This document shows, piece after piece, positions 30,509 through 40,596 of a DNA stretch of 64,000 nt. The DNA lies in the NCBI GenBank assembly GCA_033032865.1, contig JAWHQI010000065.1, positions 5,394,001 through 5,458,000 on the forward strand. Direction: 5' to 3'. Under the pieces are notes generated by a model, which did no database searches, was not told the origin of the DNA, and worked only from the letters and a program-made list of their open reading frames with translations. The DNA comes from Dactylorhiza incarnata (taxonomy: Eukaryota; Streptophyta; Magnoliopsida; Asparagales; Orchidaceae). Within the stretch, counting starts at the first letter, position 1. Every line of letters begins with the position of its first letter. The translations under genes were made by a program, and so were the position numbers.

Positions 30509-31515
30509 TTTATTTGCTAATTAATGGACTGCAATTATCTATTTATGTGGTCTGCTTTTAATTATTTAATTCTGTCATTTATAATTTATGGTGTGCGTTT
30601 AGCCGCTGTTTGAGCTGCTTTTAGAACTTTTGATGTACGCCTTATATAAGGCTAAGAACTCTACCTTTGGCAATAGATTTGCTGAATTGAAATTTGATAT
30701 TTTTCCCCCTAAAACCTATTCTCTCCTCTCCCTCTTCCTCTCTCATTGCCGCTGCCCCCCCATGAGGGTTCTTCTTCCTTCCAAGGTTCGGCCGCCCCCC
30801 TCTTTCTCCTCTCCCTTCCTCCATCTTCTCTCCTCCTCACTATTCATCTACCACCTTTCATCTCTCTACTTCTCCCTTCATCCTCAGATCCAAAACTCTC
30901 TTGCAAGAAGGATAGACTTGGGTGATCTTCTACGGCGTGAAGCGGAGAAGACGGACGTGTTCATCATCGTTGGTGCGCTTCCCGTGGTTTTCAAAGGAAG
31001 GCGATCATTTCTTGTGGATCCAACATCTCAGATCTATTTTTCCGAGAGGGGTAACGAAAAATTACTACTCAAGAGATTTCGTTTCTTAGATAGTCTTGTG
31101 GTGGACGATTTTTGCGTGGATTCTCGAAGTTTTAAATTATCGCGGTAGTTTTAAAATAGATCTGTGTTTTCATTTGGTTTTCCGATAACTCTCGAGAGGA
31201 TTGACGATCCACGTTCTTTTTTCTAGTTGGGATAGATCCTGCCATTTTCGAATTGTGTTTTATTTTTGGTGGATCTGTTTTGGTACAACTCCAAGCTCGA
31301 CGGAATCAATATTATTCCTTTTAGCCGGAGCGGATTTTGACCTATAGTCATTCTCCGAACCAAGTGCGGTGTGGCTACCCGTACGTTAGCGCGAAAGATA
31401 AATAAAAATAATTGTAATGGCTGCGATTCGTTAGCGTGTGGTAAAGAGGGCGTAGAACGTAGCGAGAGACGTTGTTGCGTCGTCCGTATAGGATCGATTT
31501 GGTCGGCCTACATCA
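30358..31515 (+). repeat. E3 3' LTR
   Basis: It starts TGATGGCGAAGG and ends CCTACATCA. A purine-rich GCGGTGGAGGAT precedes it as the polypurine tract (30345-30357). The duplication CTCTA follows at 31516. Confidence 0.9.
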
Positions 31516-31783
31516 CTCTAAGGTCTTTGCCGACTCTAGAATATGTACAAAGGAAGAGTGGGTTGTGAAGAAAAGTGGCGACCGAAAGGAGTCTTTAAGG
31601 TCGCGGTAGAAGTGCTTTGAGAAGTCGTGATCACTAAGGGTATAACAGCCCGCGAAGCGAGCTAGATGAGAGTACTCCCTCTCATAATCTAGGATATAGC
31701 GATTGTCTTGCTTGAGTTGCAAGAATCTCTCCAACAGATCCTGTCGATTTGTAGCTGGAATGAAATGGCCGGTGAAGGTATCA
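31516..31783 (-). pseudogene. Gypsy element G: gag core, stranded between E3 and E2
   Basis: On the minus strand from 31783: an open TFTGHFIPATNRQDLLERFL start, then LKQDNRYILDYEREYSHLARF and ILESAKTLE. This is the Retrotrans_gag core (usual form F..F.P...R......F..L.Q....V.EYE..F..L). It joins in frame with 44841-44970 across E2 and with 19194 across E3, which shows both elements landed in one gag gene. Confidence 0.85.
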
Positions 31784-32829
31784 TGTTGAAACCGATTTCT
31801 TGGTCTCTTGTGGAGTTCGGGGCCCTCACCGAAATGAGGGGCAGCTAGCCCTTACCGATCCCTCGGGCGAGGTAAGGCCGACGATTTGAGCACAGAACAA
31901 AGACCCTAGTCTCAGCGAGGAGGTCCCTCCACTAACCCGGAAGATCGTTGAGCGCTTCCCCTCCCAAGCCAAAGCTAAGACTCGGGCACCTTGGAGAGCT
32001 AGAGAGCCCAAACCAAAGCGACCTAAGGAGAGAAGAGCTCAAAGATAATGAACCGGTCTTCCTCCAAGGTGCCCTTTGAGGTCTATTTATAGATTTTAGT
32101 TTTGTGGTCTGTCAATAACCAAATCCCGTTGTCCGTTCTCACTATCCGCACACCGGATTGGTCTGCTAACAGCCAAACTCCGCTGTTCGGAGAGGCTAAA
32201 CGCAGACCACCGGGGGCCTCTTGGTAAAAATCCCTTCCGGGACTCTTACGGGGCGAGCCAGCTCGCTTCGCGACCTCCCTCGCGAGTGGAGCTCGCGAGC
32301 CTCTGGGTCGACGAACCCCAGAGGTATTATCGGCACATTACATGGCTCGCTCGCCTGCACTACTTCGGCGGGTCCCAGAATGACTATCCGCTCTCCCCCT
32401 AGGCGGGCTCGCCTAGCGAACTCCTTCCTCAACTGGTTGGACTCGCCAATTGCGACCCGGCCAAGCCCTAAAATGGCTATCCGCACCCCAAAATGGCTAA
32501 CTGTACCCCAGGTGGGTCTGCTAACAACCAAGCTCCGCTGCTTGAGAACGTTACGATCGGAGCTCTCGCCTGCCTTCTCGCGGATCCTGTCCGCAACCCC
32601 TCTTCGCGGGGGTAGCGTTGCGAGAACCCCGCTGAAGGAGTTCTCGCGGGCTCTCTCGCGAGTACCGCCAGCGGCATCCCCTTTGGAGGGTTGCCTTGCG
32701 AGGACCGCGCCAGCCCATAGTGGTGGTCTGCTGAGGTCTCGTCGGCTGGGGGTTGATCTTAGCGAGGTCTGGATCTCGCCACTCCCATCTCCCTTGATTT
32801 CTTTATCCGGCGAATATCGGGGTTGTACA
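31784..32829 (-). repeat. E2 3' LTR (left copy)
   Basis: On the minus strand it runs TGTACAACCCC...GGTTTCAACA. U3 (right side) holds many CTCGCGAG and GAGCTCGC palindromes (32270-32720). The TATA box lies at about 32088-32096 (CTATTTATAG on plus). Confidence 0.92.
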
Positions 32830-32850
32830 CAATCCCCGCTCTTCGCGAGG
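32830..32850 (-). promoter_or_regulatory. E2 polypurine tract region
   Basis: On the minus strand GAAGAGCGGGGATTG abuts the 3' LTR start TGTACA. E1 has the same sequence at the same place. Confidence 0.6.
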
Positions 32851-32941
32851 ACTAATGTCTTCGCGAAGAATCGTCCAACCCCTGATATTCGATCGCTCCT
32901 GGATGACCTGTCAGGAATCTTTTGCGGGACCCACCATGCAG

Positions 32942-32951
32942 GCTATAAATA
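32942..32951 (+). promoter_or_regulatory. TATA box of antisense gene A
   Basis: GGCTATAAATA lies 67-76 bases before the ATG at 33018, in the plus direction, opposite to E2 gag-pol. The identical 11-mer precedes antisense gene B (34523-34533). A start of transcription about 30 bases downstream would fall after the ATG at 32967, so 33018 is the first usable ATG. Confidence 0.6.
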
Positions 32952-33017
32952 TCATCCCGAACCCCCATGGGTGCGCGTCGCTTCTTTTCCTTCCTTTCTC
33001 GTTCTAGCTGCCCGGAG

Positions 33018-34184
33018 ATGCCGATTTCCGAAGAGGCAGAGGCTCGCCTGAGGGCGATGAGAGCCGGCGGGCTTCCTCCCACGACCAGGGTACCCGCCTG
33101 GATGAACCGGCAGCCTCCCGCCCAGTCGCCAAAAACCAAGAAGGCGAAGGCGGTTCGCCTCTCTGGAGACGACTTCGTGACGCTGGACTCCTCCCCGGAT
33201 GATCGCCGCCCCGAGAAGGTATGAGTTGTTCGAATTTACGTCTATAAATTGTTCTTCATTCATTCACTCGCAGGATACTTTGCCGAGCGAGATTTGTGAG
33301 GAACGTGCTGGGGAGTCTCGGAAAAGCCCGCAGGCGGACATGAATCTCCCTGGAAAAGACACCACTGGTACGATCTGGATCTCGCATGCCGTAATATTTA
33401 TGTCTAAACTTATGATCTCTGCTTACTATTTTCTTGCAGTCCCGCCACTGAAGTCCCCGATCCGCCCGTCGTCGCGACCTCCATCTCCGCCTCCTCCAGA
33501 TAAAATCATAGGGAAGCCCGGGTTCCAGCTCCTCACGAGCGAGGAGACGGGTGGCTCCGCACCGCCAAAGATTCTCCCAACCAACAGTGCAGCCTATCCT
33601 GCCGGACTGGGCAAATCCCTCTACCCCCATTATGGAAACGTGTTTCAGGGTCGTCTTTCGGGTTCTCGCCCCCCTCTGGGTAAATGTTATGACCTCGCCG
33701 ACAACTTACGTGATCTTTCGCTCACCATCTGACCTTGGGAGATCTCGCAGATACTGCCGAGAACCCGCACACCGATTCCGAACTGGGCGACGACGAAATG
33801 TCCCCCCTTCCTAATCAGGTGGAGGACTTCTTAGGGGATCCGCGAGATCCTGAGATGATGAAACAGCGGGCCGCGGAGCTTTTGCGAAAGCATGGGCGAA
33901 TGCTGATGGACCTCAACATGCAGGCGAGACGGGACAGGGAAGCTGCCGAGGATATACATGCAGTCCTGATGGAGGAATGTGCGAGGCTCCGGCAAGCGAG
34001 ACAGCGCGATCAAGATGAGAGCGCCACGACGCCGGAAGTGCACATAGCGAGGATGAGAGATTACGCTTTTCTCATGGATCGAGAGGGTCGTTTGGCGGAA
34101 GAATACTATAATTCCAGGGTACCGCCGAGGTCCGGGTCGTGGAGTGGCGGCCGGTGGAAATGGCTCCCCCACGATTCTCGCTAA
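33018..34184 (+). CDS. Antisense gene A of E2, four exons, predicted 322 aa
   Basis: I do not recognise the protein. The model uses exons 33018-33218, 33274-33367, 33440-33679 and 33751-34184. All introns are GT-AG, 55-72 bp long, with CTCGCAG- or TTGCAG-type acceptors. The spliced length is 969 nt, an exact multiple of 3, with no internal stop, although introns 1 and 3 contain in-frame stops. The N-terminal half is basic and proline/serine-rich (RPPSPPPPDK), probably disordered. The C-terminal half (MMKQRAAELLRKHGRMLMDL onward to about residue 300) is charged and likely coiled coil. It starts just inside the 3' LTR and runs against gag-pol. A DNA- or RNA-associated accessory role is a guess. 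Confidence 0.6.
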
Positions 34185-34522
34185 CTTGTTTTGTTGTGGA
34201 ATCATTATTAGCGGGTGTGGCTGTTTTAGACAATCTCGCCATGGCTCGCAACTCGCATACTTGCCATTCATATGTTGGCTTTATTTCTACTGACAATAAG
34301 TGGTACCCGCTTTTTATTATTTCTCGCGTGACGCTAGCAAATCTACTTCGTTTTCGTATCATATTGTTCGCGTGCGGACCCTCTGTTCTCGCCAAATATA
34401 TCTCTCGAAAGTGTCGTTTATACTGACCCCGCAGGTTCTTCCTGCTTGCGGACATGATGTGATGTTTTTTGTTGATACGCGTGCTCGCTGACGCTTGGAC
34501 TTCTTCCCGCCTTTTTTATTTT

Positions 34523-34533
34523 GGCTATAAATA
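34523..34533 (+). promoter_or_regulatory. TATA box of antisense gene B
   Basis: GGCTATAAATA is identical over 11 bases to the box of gene A. It lies 115 bases before the ATG at 34648. A possible 5' leader intron ends with the acceptor CATCTCGCAG at 34630-34639. Confidence 0.6.
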
Positions 34534-34647
34534 AGCGGTCTTTATCGAGCCAACCACCGCATTTATTCTCGATCCTCTTCTTCTTCTGTTGCAGAGCTCT
34601 CGCTGTTTCTCGTTCTCGCCTTCTTCTACATCTCGCAGGTTTACTAG

Positions 34648-36415
34648 ATGGGTGGTGATGCGGAATCGGAGGGCCGGCGAAGGGTTGCGAAGGCCTTCGC
34701 CGAGCATGGCTTTTTTAATTGTAACTTAACCGATGAGGAGTACTTCAGCGCGGTTGCTGATTACGTCACCCCCCCATTCGAGGCACGCCGCCCTAGCGAG
34801 GACGACGTAATCAACGATCCGTTGGTGGACGAGTTGGCCATCCCCATCGCTCACTTCGCGGTTGGCTTGCGCCTTCCATTGTGGCCGGAGGTTCGCCAGG
34901 TAACCACAGTTCTCGCTTACTTCCCATTTATTTTGCCATTCGAGTCTCGCTTACCGCGTGGATTAATCCCGTTCTCGCTGCCCGTTAGGTGCTCAAGCAT
35001 TACGGCGTGGTTCCCGGCCAGCTCACACCCAACGCCATGGCAGTGGTCACTGCTTTCGCTTGCTACCTCCGCGAGGAGCGAATCGAGTTCAGCCTCCCCG
35101 TCTTCAGAAAAGTATTCTCCTTCCGCGCCTACAAGGATGGGACAGCCTATTTCGTGGGTACAGGCCCGAAAGTGGTTGAGACCGTCAACAAGGCCCACTT
35201 CTGGGCCCAAAAGTTCATCATCGTCAGGGGGAACTTTGGCAACATTCCCTTCTCGCCGATCCAACATGGCGAGACCACCTATCGGCCCACCGTCCTCGGC
35301 GGCCATGAAGCCCTCCTCCATCAGTTCCTCAATAAGAAGAACTTCGAGGTCGTCTACCTCCGCCGCAACCTGGACTCGTTGCTTCCGGTCCTCGCCGGAG
35401 AAGGTAAAGATCCCTGCCTAACATTTTGTCTCAATTCGCTAGCCTATCATACTCATCCGCATCTGTTTATAGGCGAGCGAGATCTTCCCCTCCATCCCCC
35501 TTACGCGAGCAACCGTAAGTCCGGTGCGACCATGTTTCTCGCTACCGTGGGGGCGGAAGCCTGCCGAGGCGATGTTGCCCCCGCCGAGCCCTCCTCTCGC
35601 AAGAGACAGGGAGGTTCCGGCGGTCATGGTGCCCCCGCAAAGTCTCCGCCAAAAAAGAGAAGCAAGAAAAGCGCGGCCTCGCTCGCTCCGTCAAAAAGCA
35701 AGGAGCCTCGCGAGGCTTCCTTCGACGAGTTTGACCTCACCGGTCTCTTGGCGGGCGAGGACGAAGAGCCTGGCCAGGAGGTGGTCAGGACCTCGGTCCC
35801 CCCCATCCCGGTGAATCATTACAACTTCGGGCTCGGCCAGAGGCGTCGAGATGAGACTGACGAGCCCCTTGTTACTTGGAAACCAGAGACCAACAGGGTG
35901 GACATCTCTTCTATCCTCCCCTCCTGGGTGGAGAAGGAGACCGTCAGTGGCCACGCCTTCGACTTCTCGTTCGCACTCTATGGTCGCGAAGATGCGGGAT
36001 CTTACAAGGATGAGACCGCGAGGACCCTCGCTTATGAGAGCGCGAGGTCCCAACTGCGTTCTGCTGAGCTCGCCCATATGACGGGGAGGCGTTGCTTACA
36101 ACTTGAGCTTCAGAATGTGGAGCTCGCAAGGGCCTACCAGGGAATTCTTGCCGAGAATACGCAGCTGAAGGAGAAGTTGCTCGCCGCGGAGGGTAGGGTG
36201 GTGAGTCACCTATAGTCCCCACTTCCTTTTTCCCCTAGCCCTTTCATCTCTCTAACTGGACTTGCTCGCAGGATGTCGAGGTCGCCGGGAGGGCCAACGC
36301 TCGCATCAAGGATTTGGAGAGCGAGGTGGCCGGGTTGAAGACCCTAAACAGCGACCTTACCCGCGCCGTTGTTCCCCCCTCGCCTCGCCGTTTGAAAGAA
36401 GACCGGCGAGCGTGA
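34648..36415 (+). CDS. Antisense gene B of E2, four exons, about 512 aa
   Basis: Exons are 34648-34899, 34989-35403, 35473-36200 and 36272-36415, with GT-AG introns of 89, 69 and 71 bp. Exons join in phase with no internal stop. Residues of about 60-200 (PLWPEVRQ, LKHYGVVPGQLTPNAMAVV, FRKVFSFRAYKDGTAYF) resemble the plant family catalogued as putative gypsy-type transposon (Pfam Transposase_28), by memory of its pattern. A basic Ser/Lys tract (KKRSKKSAASLAPSKSK) could be a nuclear signal, and a C-terminal helical QLKEKLLAAEGRV region a coiled coil. Antisense frames of this sort are known downstream of pol in Tat elements. Beyond the stop, related coding potential continues to 36601 in shifted frames, so the native C-terminus was longer. 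Confidence 0.65.
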
Positions 36416-36601
36416 GACGAAGAAATCCGTGTGGGATCGATAGAGTCGGCTCGCTACATTTTCTCGGTGGCGAAGGCAATCGGCCTTTTGGCGGATGATG
36501 CGGCCGACATGACTCTAGAAGACATCGTCCCGGAGCTCTTCCTCCCTCTTCCGCCAGTGAAGGATAGTGACGAAGAAGAAGGATCCGCGGACGATTCCTG
36601 A
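36416..36601 (+). pseudogene. Lost C-terminal tail of antisense gene B
   Basis: After the stop at 36413-36415, another frame reads ERETKKSVWDR then stops, and a third gives SARYIFSVAKAIGLLADDAA, LEDIVPELFLPLPP and an acidic end at TGA 36599-36601. The conserved-looking acidic tail suggests two recent frame changes around 36395-36435. Confidence 0.55.
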
Positions 36602-37110
36602 ATCTCGCCGCTACATCCCCTTTTGTGTTTGTAATTTTTGATTGGCGAGGTCGCCACAAATTGTAACCGAACTATAAAGTGTTGAATGCAAATTTTGCTT
36701 TGCTCATCTTGCCTCGCCTTTTCTGTCTTGTTATTTTCATGCATTGAATGTCTCGCCCTTGTTTATCTCATCATCAGTCTTCGCGGAGGTTATTCTCGCC
36801 ATGATTATTTTCGCTCCACGCGTTATTGAATAGATAGGTATAGGGTACTTTGGCTACTCGGGCCTTTCGTTGGTTGCCTTAGGATTATTACCCGTTGTCC
36901 TACGTATTTTCTCTAGGCTTCGCAAGGCATTTTTCCCCTTGGCGAGGGCTCCCTCCTTACCTAGTGTCGGCAACCTTTTTGCCGAGGACCAGATGCATGA
37001 TATTGATCCTCGCCACTCACATAGTATTGTACGCGACCTTTTTTAGCCGAGCGAGCCGGCCCAACGAGCGAGAAGGAGTTGGCCACTGCAAAGACCTGTT
37101 CTCCTTCCGG
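36602..37110. other. Gene-free spacer in E2
   Basis: It holds a plausible 3' end for gene B (TTTGTAATTTTTG near 36629 and AATGCAAA near 36685) and several CTCGCC words. No open frame with a domain is present. Confidence 0.5.
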
Positions 37111-38078
37111 CCTCTCCAGAGATCAACCAGAACCCCCCGCCTAGGTGAGAGCCCGGGAGCGGAATCGATCTGGGGCATTCCAGCACCAACATTTCCAACC
37201 TTGCCAGCCTCTCCAGAGATCAACCAGAACCCCCCGTCTAGGTGAGAGCCCGGGAGCGGAATCGATCTGGGGCATTCCAGCACCAATATTTCCAACCTTG
37301 CCAGCCTCTCTAGAGATCAACCAGAACCCCCCGTCTAGGTGAGAGCCCGGGAGCGGAATCGATCTGGGGCAATCCAGCACCAATATTTCCAACCTTGCCA
37401 GCCTCTCCAGAGATCAACCAGAACCCCCCGTCTAGGTGAGAGCCCGGGAGCGGAATCGATCTGGGGCAATCCAGCACCAATATTTCCAACCTTGCCAGCC
37501 TCTCCAGAGATCAACCAGAACCCCCCGTCTAGGTGAGAGCCCGGGAGCGGAATCGATCTGGGGCAATCCAGCACCAATATTTCCAACCTTGCCAGCCTCT
37601 CTAGAGATCAACCAGAACCCCCCGTCTAGGTGAGAGCCCGGGAGCGGAATCGATCTGGGGCAATCCAGCACCAATATTTCCAACCTTGCCAGCCTCTCCA
37701 GAGATCAACCAGAACCCCCCGTCTAGGTGAGAGCCCGGGAGCGGAATCGATCTGGGGCAATCCAGCACCAATATTTCCAACCCTGCCAGCCTCTCCAGAG
37801 ATCAACCAGAACCCCCCGTCTAGGTGAGAGCCCGGGAGCGGAATCGATCTGGGGCAATCCAGCACCAATATTTCCAACCTTGCCAGCCTCTCCAGAGATC
37901 AACCAGAACCCCCCGTCTAGGTGAGAGCCCGGGAGCGGAATCGATCTGGGGCAATCCAGCACCAATATTTCCAACCCTGCCAGCCTCTCCAGAGATCAAC
38001 CAGAACCCCCCGTCTAGGTGAGAGCCCGGGAGCGGAATCGATCTGGGGCAATCCAGCACCAATATTTCCAACCTTAGT
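37111..38078. repeat. 97-bp tandem array, 10 units
   Basis: Units start every 97 bp from 37111 (CCTCTCCAGAGATCAACCAG) to 37984 and are nearly identical; the first two differ most. Recurrent small frames in both directions are by-products of the array. It lies between the integrase stop and the convergent end of antisense gene B. A GTGAGAGCC core links it to the E1 repeats at 3412-3745. Confidence 0.95.
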
Positions 38079-38142
38079 ACCGCAGCAGTTGAAAGCATAA
38101 CGAATGAGAGTGAGATGTTGATTGGATAACAAAATAAAGTTT

Positions 38143-40596
38143 TCAAGGGTAGAATCGTTTCAAATCATCCCCACTCCGAGCCCGGTTAAGGGGTATCCCT
38201 TCCACATCCTGGAGGTGATACCCCCCCGACTTGAGCACCTCGCTTACAATATATGGGCCTTCCCAGTTGGGGTTAAGCTTACCCACTGTGGCCCCTCTGC
38301 CGGCCGCATCGACCTTTTTCAGGACTAGGTCCCCTTTCTGGAAGTGCTTGATCCAGATATGTTTGTCAAAATATCGAGCCATCCGCCTCTTGACCTCTTC
38401 CTGCCTGATGGTGGCCAGGTCCCGGAGTTCTTCCACCAGGTCCAAGGATAGCCTCTGCTCGGCATTGTTACCTTCTAGCCACTCTTCATCCCCCTCGCAT
38501 GCAGCGGTCACCCGGGGGGTCTTCACCTCGAACTCTATGGGGAGAACGACCTCGGACCCATGGGAGAGCTTGAATGGAGTCTCCCCGGTGGCGGCATTTG
38601 GAGTAGTCCTCATGGCCCAGAGGACGGAGGGTAGTTGTTCCACCCAGCTTCCTCGTAGGTTTTCCACTTTCTTTTTTAGCAGGTTGACGATTATCTTGTT
38701 TGCCGCCTCCACTTGCCCATTGCTCCTCGGGTGGTGGACTGAAGCAAACCTGAGGTCAATGCCGAGCTGAGTGCAAAAGCCGACAAACTCTTCACTCGCA
38801 AACTGTGGCCCATTGTCCGTTACTATAGCTAGAGGGAGTCCATGTCTGCAGATTATTTCTCCCCACACAAAATTCCTTACAACCTGAGAGGTCACCTTAG
38901 CTAGTGCCTTCACCTCTACCCACTTGGAGAAGTAGTCGATCATGACCAGCAGGAACTTCCTCTGGCCGCTGGCTTGGGGAAAGGGGCCGACCAGGTCCAA
39001 CCCCCATATGGCGAAGGGCCAGGGGGCCGTGATGGTCCGGAGCCTTTGAGCGGGGAGGAGTTGGAGCGGAGCATAGAGTTGGCACTTCTGACACTTTCTT
39101 GTGAACTCTGCTGCATCCTTGCTGAGAGTGGGCCAGAAGTAGCCTTGTCTCAACACCCTCCCTTCCAGGGTCCGACTCCCGGAGTGACTGCCGCACTCCC
39201 CGGAGTGGATTTCTTTCAGCACCCTCGGGACCTCTTTCTCGGAGACACAACGAGCCAGGAGTCCTGAGAGAGTCTTTCTATATAGCCCCCCTGCATGCAA
39301 AGAGTAATAGACGGACTTATACCTGAAGCGCCTCTTGTCCACATCCTCTCCAGGGAACTGTCCGGAGGATAGGAAGGTGATGAAGGGATCCATCCACGAG
39401 GCCTGCTGATCCACTTCCATCGACTCTCCCTCCTCGATGGAGGGCCGGAAGAGTTCCGAAGTCGTTCCCCCCGCTCGAGGACCGAACTTGGTTAGGAGGT
39501 CCGCCTGGGTGCTCTCCTCCCTCGGCACATGTTTGATTGAGAAGGTGTGGAACTGCCCGATGACTCCCTTAACCTTCTCCAGGTATAGTAGGAGGGTTGG
39601 ATCCTTTGCTTCAAACTCTCCTTTGATCTGGCATGCCACCACCATGGAGTCTGTGGAGACCTCCACGTCCTGCACGCCCAGTTCCCGGGCCAGCCGAAGG
39701 CCCACTATTACTGCTTCGTACTCCGCCTGGTTGTTGGTGATCGGGAAACGGATGTTTAAGGCTTGCTCAATCCGAGTCCCCTGAGGACTCACCAGGACTA
39801 TTCCCCCCCCGAAGGAGTGTTTTCCCGACGCTCCGTCCACCAACATCTTCCATGCTTCCGGGGGAGGTGGCTCGTGCTCCCCCACTTCGGCCGCGTAGTC
39901 GGCCATGAAGTCTGCCACCGCTTGAGCCCTGATGGATGTCCTGGGTACGAACGTGATATTGAACTCGCTTAACTCCACGGACCACTTCGCCAACCTTCCT
40001 GAGTGCTCCACCCCTTCCATGATTTTGCGGAGCGGATGGTCCGTCACTACTTTAATTGAGTGGGCTTGAAAGTAAGGCCGGAGCCTCCGGGCCGATACCA
40101 CCAAGGCGAAGGCTAACTTTTCTAGGATTGGGTATCGGAGTTCCGCCTTCTTCAGCACTCGGCTAACATAGTAGATTGGGAACTGTTTCTTCCCCTCCTC
40201 CCGGATTAGCACGGAACTTACTGCCTCAGATCCTACCCCTAGGTATAGAGATAGGTCCTCTCCTGGTCTCGGTCCCTGGAGCAGAGGGGTTTGAGTGAGC
40301 TGTTCTTTCAGGGCTTGGAAGGCCCTCTCGCATTCCGGGGTCCATTCGAACTTCTTGTTTCCCCGCAGTACTTTGAAAAAAGGTGCACATTTTTCTCCCG
40401 CCTTGGAGAGGAATCTACTGAGCCCAACCAATTTCCCTGTGAGGCTCTGGACCTCCTTCGGGCTCCTCGGCGACTCTAATTCCATCACCGCTTTATCTTT
40501 GTCCGGGTTGGGCTCCACTCCCGTGGGGGTGAGCAAATGGCCCAAGAACTTCCCTCGGCTTGCCCCGAAGACACACTTCAAGGGATTGAGCTTCAT
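38143..40596 (-). CDS. E2 pol: RNase H, second RNase H, integrase (817 aa frame)
   Basis: Residues 1-100 are the reverse transcriptase thumb. Residues of about 110-230 are the ordinary gypsy RNase H, with the first catalytic Asp replaced (LYLGVGSEAV). Residues of about 247-375 are a second, archaeal-type RNase H with D254, E292, D316 and D366 all present, the mark of the Tat lineage. Integrase follows with H464, H471, C502 and C505, then D534, D594 and E630 with a 35-residue spacing. It ends WEGPYIVSEVLKSGGYHL. The frame is uninterrupted, but the upstream reverse transcriptase is broken. The listed start is only the first Met in an open stretch; the native protein is part of a polyprotein. 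Confidence 0.92.
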   Translation of the reverse strand: MKLNPLKCVFGASRGKFLGHLLTPTGVEPNPDKDKAVMELESPRSPKEVQSLTGKLVGLSRFLSKAGEKCAPFFKVLRGNKKFEWTPECERAFQALKEQLTQTPLLQGPRPGEDLSLYLGVGSEAVSSVLIREEGKKQFPIYYVSRVLKKAELRYPILEKLAFALVVSARRLRPYFQAHSIKVVTDHPLRKIMEGVEHSGRLAKWSVELSEFNITFVPRTSIRAQAVADFMADYAAEVGEHEPPPPEAWKMLVDGASGKHSFGGGIVLVSPQGTRIEQALNIRFPITNNQAEYEAVIVGLRLARELGVQDVEVSTDSMVVACQIKGEFEAKDPTLLLYLEKVKGVIGQFHTFSIKHVPREESTQADLLTKFGPRAGGTTSELFRPSIEEGESMEVDQQASWMDPFITFLSSGQFPGEDVDKRRFRYKSVYYSLHAGGLYRKTLSGLLARCVSEKEVPRVLKEIHSGECGSHSGSRTLEGRVLRQGYFWPTLSKDAAEFTRKCQKCQLYAPLQLLPAQRLRTITAPWPFAIWGLDLVGPFPQASGQRKFLLVMIDYFSKWVEVKALAKVTSQVVRNFVWGEIICRHGLPLAIVTDNGPQFASEEFVGFCTQLGIDLRFASVHHPRSNGQVEAANKIIVNLLKKKVENLRGSWVEQLPSVLWAMRTTPNAATGETPFKLSHGSEVVLPIEFEVKTPRVTAACEGDEEWLEGNNAEQRLSLDLVEELRDLATIRQEEVKRRMARYFDKHIWIKHFQKGDLVLKKVDAAGRGATVGKLNPNWEGPYIVSEVLKSGGYHLQDVEGIPLNRARSGDDLKRFYP

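Larger units (their letters stand above)
19195..31515 (+). mobile_element. E3: decayed chromodomain Ty3/gypsy element (chromovirus)
   Basis: LTRs of 1155 bp (19195-20349) and 1158 bp (30358-31515) differ at a few percent. A perfect duplication CTCTA (19190-19194 and 31516-31520) flanks it. The order is tRNA-Met primer site, gag, protease, reverse transcriptase, RNase H, integrase, chromodomain. The coding region has at least five in-frame stops, frameshifts, and a 4.9-kb CACTA transposon in gag. It is inserted in the gag of element G. Confidence 0.93.

Noticed and set aside
34917..36222. Minus-strand frames overlapping antisense gene B (134, 128 and 92 residues)
   Set aside because: They lack domains and lie opposite a spliced model whose exons join in phase. 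They are treated as shadows of high-GC coding sequence.
37017..38146. Recurring 65- and 83-residue frames on both strands
   Set aside because: Each is one pass through the 97-bp tandem array. They have no independent coding evidence.
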